DNA of 39,526 bases from Psychrobacter pacificensis (lineage in GTDB: Bacteria > Pseudomonadota > Gammaproteobacteria > Pseudomonadales > Moraxellaceae). The notes beneath the pieces are model-generated. The model had not been told where the DNA came from and did no database searches. It saw only the letters and a program-made list of their open reading frames with translations. Shown here piece by piece: positions 36,386 through 39,526 of this stretch; positions within the stretch are counted from its first letter, which is position 1, and every line of letters starts with the position of its first letter. The DNA lies in contig NZ_FNAL01000023.1 in the NCBI RefSeq assembly GCF_900101915.1, positions 1 to 39,526 of the forward strand, in the 5' to 3' direction. A program made the position numbers and the translations under genes.

Positions 36386-37099
36386 TCACTTTAAAGTACC
36401 GAGACGATTAGATAGCTGGCTGATAATTTGATCAATCTCTTCGTTGGCTTCTACTTCATTATCTAAATTACCATTGGGCGTTAGCTGGTTCATTACCTCA
36501 GGTAGTAATTCAGCCAAACCTTGACGTACTTCTGTTTCGTTTGCACCCGTACGCGCTGCTACTTGCTGAATCTCACGCTCATCAAACAGCTGATTTATCT
36601 CATTTGGGTCCAAGTTCTCGTTGGCCTCATTCGTGCTCATCCAAGAACGTACTTGTTCAGCATGACCCATACCAGTAATTTTCGATAGTGCACCGCCGAT
36701 ACCGCCATTACGCTTGATCCAGCTCAGCACCATTGGCATAAGGACAGCGATAAGCATCCCCTTACCACCAAAGCCACTGCTGTTACGCTGACCCCCTAGT
36801 ACACTGCCTAAAATATCGCCCAGTCCACCAGCGCCTGAGCTGACGCTACCACGCTGATTACCACCAGCCAGACCACCAATGATATCATCTAAACCAAAAC
36901 CATTATCTGGCTTACGATCGTATTGCTGCGGATTGTAGCCACCTGCTTGACTACCGCTGCCCAATACGCTGCCTAGTATATCGCCCAAGCCACCTGTACG
37001 ACGTGGATTGATACGTTGATTCACTGGATGGCGTTGAGCATCCTCTGGATTCATTGCACTACGGGCCACTTGGCTCACTAAATTCCCTAATAAACTCAT
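36386..37099 (-). CDS. YidB/DUF937 family protein with Gly-rich repeats
   Basis: A 237-residue protein that fits the YidB (DUF937) family of unknown function. The first 115 residues are Gly/Asn/Ser-rich and contain the 12-residue motif GGLGDILGSVLG twice (about 36-47 and 91-102) plus a variant GLDDIIGGLAGG (about 69-80). A hydrophobic stretch GMLIAVLMPMVLSWIKRNGG (about 114-133) follows. Then comes the DUF937 C-terminal helical domain, with GHAEQVRSWMSTNEANENLD and a typical EIQQVAARTGANETEVRQGL segment. No signal peptide is evident. It converges on recX. The family is common in proteobacteria; no activity is proposed. Confidence 0.82.
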   Translation of the reverse strand: MSLLGNLVSQVARSAMNPEDAQRHPVNQRINPRRTGGLGDILGSVLGSGSQAGGYNPQQYDRKPDNGFGLDDIIGGLAGGNQRGSVSSGAGGLGDILGSVLGGQRNSSGFGGKGMLIAVLMPMVLSWIKRNGGIGGALSKITGMGHAEQVRSWMSTNEANENLDPNEINQLFDEREIQQVAARTGANETEVRQGLAELLPEVMNQLTPNGNLDNEVEANEEIDQIISQLSNRLGTLK

Positions 37100-37353
37100 G
37101 ATCTCTTCCTCTTATCGTCATATTATTTATGATACAAGCCGACTGCCTACCGTTGTCCATACTGGTTTTTCATGGCATAAACTGGAAGTACAATGCAGTT
37201 GGTTCATATACTTTATTTATGAGTTTCAATATAACAAAACTCTTTGGAGACCAAGATAGGTATTTTGTTATGACATGTAGGCATTCGTAAGCCTATAACA
37301 GATGAGTAAGACTAAATAGAAACGTGAAGATCAATCAGTATATTTTACCCTGT

Positions 37354-37803
37354 TTAATCCTTATTAATATTGGCTAAAACACTAAGCGTTCGCCATTCCT
37401 CTGGGCTTACTTGATCACAAAATATGGTGATAGATAGAGGGCGCTGATAAGGCTCTACTATGTTGAACTCAAGATTTATCGCCCATTGATAGTAATGTGT
37501 AGAGAGTAGCTGTGCTTGCCACAGCTCATCGCCTCGACTTGTCTGAATCAACAACTGCCACTGTTTATCCATACGTTGATCAAGTGGCGGCTGACTCAGA
37601 TGTCGTAGTGTCAAACGTGTCAGAAATAAATAGCCAACAATGGCTAGCGAGACAGTCAAAATCAGCAAATATTGCCACCATGCCAAAGCCGCAAGCCACG
37701 CTAAGACAATCATGATCGCACTTAAACCCACATAGAGCAGCCGGCGTAGCCGACTGGTAGAATGAATAGCTGTATCAATGCGCAGCGCCGTTGCTAGGGT
37801 CAT
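37354..37803 (-). CDS. YgfX (CptA)-like membrane protein
   Basis: A 149-residue protein. Two membrane helices (about 22-40 and 43-62) and a cytoplasmic domain with the YgfX pattern: LTLRHL, KQWQLLIQTSRGDELWQAQL and the ending RPLSITIFCDQVSPEEWRTL, which matches the family's terminal I-F-x-D-x-x-x-x-x-E-W-R-x-L. In E. coli YgfX is the partner of SdhE/YgfY; the pair has been described both as a CptA/CptB toxin-antitoxin-like system affecting MreB/FtsZ and as a respiration-linked module. The assignment rests on this C-terminal pattern, the size, the helices and, above all, the sdhE gene 52 bp upstream. Sequence similarity is otherwise modest. The first 20 residues are polar; the ribosome site is poor. 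Confidence 0.7.
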   Translation of the reverse strand: MTLATALRIDTAIHSTSRLRRLLYVGLSAIMIVLAWLAALAWWQYLLILTVSLAIVGYLFLTRLTLRHLSQPPLDQRMDKQWQLLIQTSRGDELWQAQLLSTHYYQWAINLEFNIVEPYQRPLSITIFCDQVSPEEWRTLSVLANINKD

Positions 37804-37855
37804 ATGGGCGCGCCATGAGAAATCATCAGTATTGTGCCTATCAAATACAGAGCCT

Positions 37856-38137
37856 CTAAACCAAGTCTTTGGTGTGTCGCCATGTTTTTATTTTATTAAC
37901 GAGTGCCCATATATCATCCTCTGCTGGACGATTTTGATTGGTAAAATAATCCAATAGATCCGGGTCCTCATGGGTGAGCATTTGGGCAAAGGTCTCTTGC
38001 TCAGCAGAATCTGCTGTCAGATACAGCTCTTTGACATAAGGATCGATATAAAAATCTAACTCTTTCAAGCCGCGACGAGCTTGATAAATAATACGGCGCT
38101 GCTCATTGGTCGGTTCTGGCTGAGTGATACTGGTCAT
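37856..38137 (-). CDS. sdhE: FAD assembly factor SdhE (YgfY/CptB)
   Basis: SdhE promotes covalent attachment of FAD to the flavoprotein subunit of succinate dehydrogenase and fumarate reductase. The 93-residue protein has the key R-G-x-x-E motif in RRIIYQARRGLKELDFYIDP (about residues 13-32) and the helical remainder FAQMLTHEDPDLLDYFTNQN typical of the family. The ATG at 38135-38137 is chosen because AGAGAG stands about nine bases upstream and the length then matches E. coli SdhE (88). A longer frame begins at 38182. It lies between folP (94 bp upstream) and the YgfX-like gene, the latter being its usual partner. Confidence 0.93.
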   Translation of the reverse strand: MTSITQPEPTNEQRRIIYQARRGLKELDFYIDPYVKELYLTADSAEQETFAQMLTHEDPDLLDYFTNQNRPAEDDIWALVNKIKTWRHTKDLV

Positions 38138-38231
38138 AAAGATACTCTCTTTCATTTCAATAGTTTTTGATGTGGTATTCAATCATAGTGGAAAATTAGA
38201 TTGTAGATATTGTATTTATCACGGTGTGGCT

Positions 38232-39155
38232 TTATCGAGTATTTGTATTAATAATACAATGCTCATGATGGTACGCTGATAATTGACTCCATAGTGCCAC
38301 TGCTTGCTGCATCATGCTTACATTATGCGTGCGAATGATGCTGGCACCTTGTTGTAGCGCAAATATCCCAGCAGCAGTCCCTACTGCGTCTCGTTCTATG
38401 GCTTGAGTGGTCTGTACTGTTTTGACACCACTATTGGTCAATACCTCTCCTAAAAAGCGCTTACGTGAAATACCAAACATCATTGGCAAACCCAATGCCT
38501 GTAAGCTGTCTAACTGACTTAATAAAGCACAATGATGCTCATAGTTTTTGGCAAAACCAAAACCTGGATCAATAATAATATTTTCCTGCTTAACCCCAAG
38601 GCGCGTTACCTCTTTGATACGTGTGGTCAGTTCTGTGCTCACTTCATCAATCACATTATCATACTGTGCCAGATTGTTCATCGTCGTTGGCTCACCGCGC
38701 ATATGCATCAGCATGACAGGAATATCAAGGCTAGCGGCCAGTTCTGCAGCGTCAGTACGTTTTAACGCCCTGACATCGTTCCAAATATCAGCACCAGCAT
38801 CAAACGCTGCCTGCATGACCTCTGGGTTGCTGGTATCAATAGATAACCAAATATCATCTCCACAATGCTGGCGTATAGCTTGTACCACTGGCACAACCCG
38901 TTGTAGCTCTTCAGTAGTCGATACAGTATCTGCATTGGGGCGAGTAGATTCACCGCCAATATCAATAATAGTAGCACCGTTATCCATCATCTGCTGACAA
39001 TGAGCAACGGCATTCTCTACCGCATTAAACCGCCCACCATCCGAGAATGAATCTGGCGTTACATTCAAGATACCCATGATATGCGGCTCAGACAAATTCA
39101 AGGTTTTATTACGGCTCGATATTTTATAGTTGGGTAAAGGCTGAAATAATGACAT
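38232..39155 (-). CDS. folP: Dihydropteroate synthase
   Basis: FolP condenses p-aminobenzoate with dihydropterin pyrophosphate in folate synthesis and is the target of sulfonamides. The 307-residue TIM-barrel enzyme has an N-terminal lead of about 26 residues. It then shows MGILNVTPDSFSDGGRF (pterin/phosphate loop 1), IIDIGGESTRPNAD (loop 2), SIDTSNPEVMQAAFDAGADI and NDVRAL, the DPGFGFAKNYEHH block, and GISRKRFLGEVL and RTHNVSMMQQA at the end. No resistance substitution was looked for against a reference. Its start codon is only 22 bp from the end of an IS30 copy, so its usual upstream gene (often ftsH) and native promoter are displaced. Downstream come sdhE and ygfX on the same strand. Confidence 0.97.
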   Translation of the reverse strand: MSLFQPLPNYKISSRNKTLNLSEPHIMGILNVTPDSFSDGGRFNAVENAVAHCQQMMDNGATIIDIGGESTRPNADTVSTTEELQRVVPVVQAIRQHCGDDIWLSIDTSNPEVMQAAFDAGADIWNDVRALKRTDAAELAASLDIPVMLMHMRGEPTTMNNLAQYDNVIDEVSTELTTRIKEVTRLGVKQENIIIDPGFGFAKNYEHHCALLSQLDSLQALGLPMMFGISRKRFLGEVLTNSGVKTVQTTQAIERDAVGTAAGIFALQQGASIIRTHNVSMMQQAVALWSQLSAYHHEHCIINTNTR

Positions 39156-39177
39156 GAGCGATCCATCATAAATAAGT

Positions 39178-39526
39178 TCTTAGATTAACACACCAAGTGC
39201 AACGCTAATTAATATTATAGAACGCCTGCATAGGCGTTTTAAACCCTAATCGTTTTCTTGGTCTGTTGTTTAGTTTGTTCTCAATGTCCTGTATTTCATT
39301 ATCAGAGACTTGTCTAAAGTCACAACCCTTAGGCAAGTACTCTCTGATAAGGCCATTGGTATTCTCGTTGGTTCCTCGCTGCCATGACGCATAAGCATCG
39401 GCAAAGAAGAAAGGGCTAAAGAGCTTTTGTTTCACCTTCTTATGCTGAGCAAACTCTTTACCATTGTCAGAGGTAATGGTCTTAACCTGCAACCTCACTG
39501 GCGCTAAGAGTTCTATCATTGCCTCT
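39178..39526 (-). mobile_element. IS30-family insertion sequence, right copy (partial, 3' end of element)
   Basis: The downstream end of a second IS30-type element on the minus strand; it runs off the right edge. The terminal inverted repeat is at 39178-39202, directly beside the transposase stop codon (39205-39207), and matches the inverted copy at 330-354 of the left element. Both copies have the same orientation, so they form direct repeats some 39 kb apart. The outer end is not in the window, so the target duplication cannot be checked. Confidence 0.87.
39205..39526 (-). CDS. IS30-family transposase, C-terminal fragment (runs off the window)
   Basis: The last 106 residues of an IS30 transposase; the frame is open to the window edge. 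The second catalytic Asp lies in ITSDNGKEF and the Glu in WQRGTNENTNGLIREYLPKG, with 33 residues between them, the DD(33)E spacing of this family. The ending RPRKRLGFKTPMQAF is also characteristic. The first catalytic Asp and the N-terminal domain are outside. No frameshift or stop is seen, so the full gene may be intact. Confidence 0.9.
   Translation of the reverse strand, partial: EAMIELLAPVRLQVKTITSDNGKEFAQHKKVKQKLFSPFFFADAYASWQRGTNENTNGLIREYLPKGCDFRQVSDNEIQDIENKLNNRPRKRLGFKTPMQAFYNIN

Noticed and set aside
1..39526. Composite transposon bounded by the two IS30 copies
   Set aside because: The enclosed DNA is nearly all core chromosome, 39 kb long, with no cargo-type genes; repeat-bounded contig ends explain it better.

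Overview
The window looks like a piece of a Moraxellaceae chromosome, most probably Psychrobacter or a close relative. The evidence is the moderate G+C content, the gene content (a SpoT whose synthetase half is degenerate, a TIGR03643/DUF2805 protein, an IS30-type element) and the gamma-proteobacterial blocks gmk-rpoZ-spoT, rpmB-rpmG, recA-recX and sdhE-ygfX. The genus is an inference from protein style; no database was searched. Most of the window is core chromosome. No tRNA, rRNA, CRISPR array or prophage was seen.

Layout. Both edges lie inside IS30-family copies in the same orientation: the N-terminal part of a transposase at 1-249 and the C-terminal part of one at 39205-39526. Matching terminal inverted repeats lie at 330-354 and 39178-39202. 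From the left: a CcsA/YpjD-like membrane protein (740-1531); purU (minus); a 1878-residue lipoprotein built of tandem Ig-like domains (minus); rpmB-rpmG (plus); then a long minus-strand run to 19.6 kb. That run holds small membrane or orphan proteins, rpe, a DUF2805 gene with an in-frame amber codon, S-formylglutathione hydrolase, a membrane-anchored C13 (legumain/caspase-like) peptidase, htpG, an acyl-CoA thioesterase-like gene and ispH. The plus strand then carries gmk, rpoZ, spoT, ridA, priA and a CDF metal exporter. After a small minus-strand gene come an unknown protein, a Kef-type K+/H+ antiporter, a DUF2628-pilin fusion (minus), trmB, a 1-kb AT-rich non-coding region with DnaA-box-like sites, recA and recX. 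The right end is minus strand: a YidB/DUF937 protein, then folP-sdhE-ygfX, with the IS30 copy only 22 bp upstream of folP.

How the genes work together. gmk (GDP supply), rpoZ (RNA polymerase omega) and spoT ((p)ppGpp turnover) form the classical guanine-nucleotide/stringent-response block. The gmk leader contains a dyad and an intrinsic terminator that suggest attenuation. recA and recX make a recombinase and its modulator. htpG has a good sigma-32-type promoter. SdhE (flavinylation of succinate dehydrogenase) and YgfX form the conserved pair also described as CptB/CptA.

Most worth a second look: the DUF2805 gene with a stop codon exactly where the family Trp is expected; the structured gmk leader; the trmB-recA non-coding region and long recA leader; the DUF2628 membrane domain fused to a pilin-like head; the large Ig-repeat lipoprotein; RecX with a disordered N-terminal extension of about 185 residues; and the IS30 insertion directly in front of folP.
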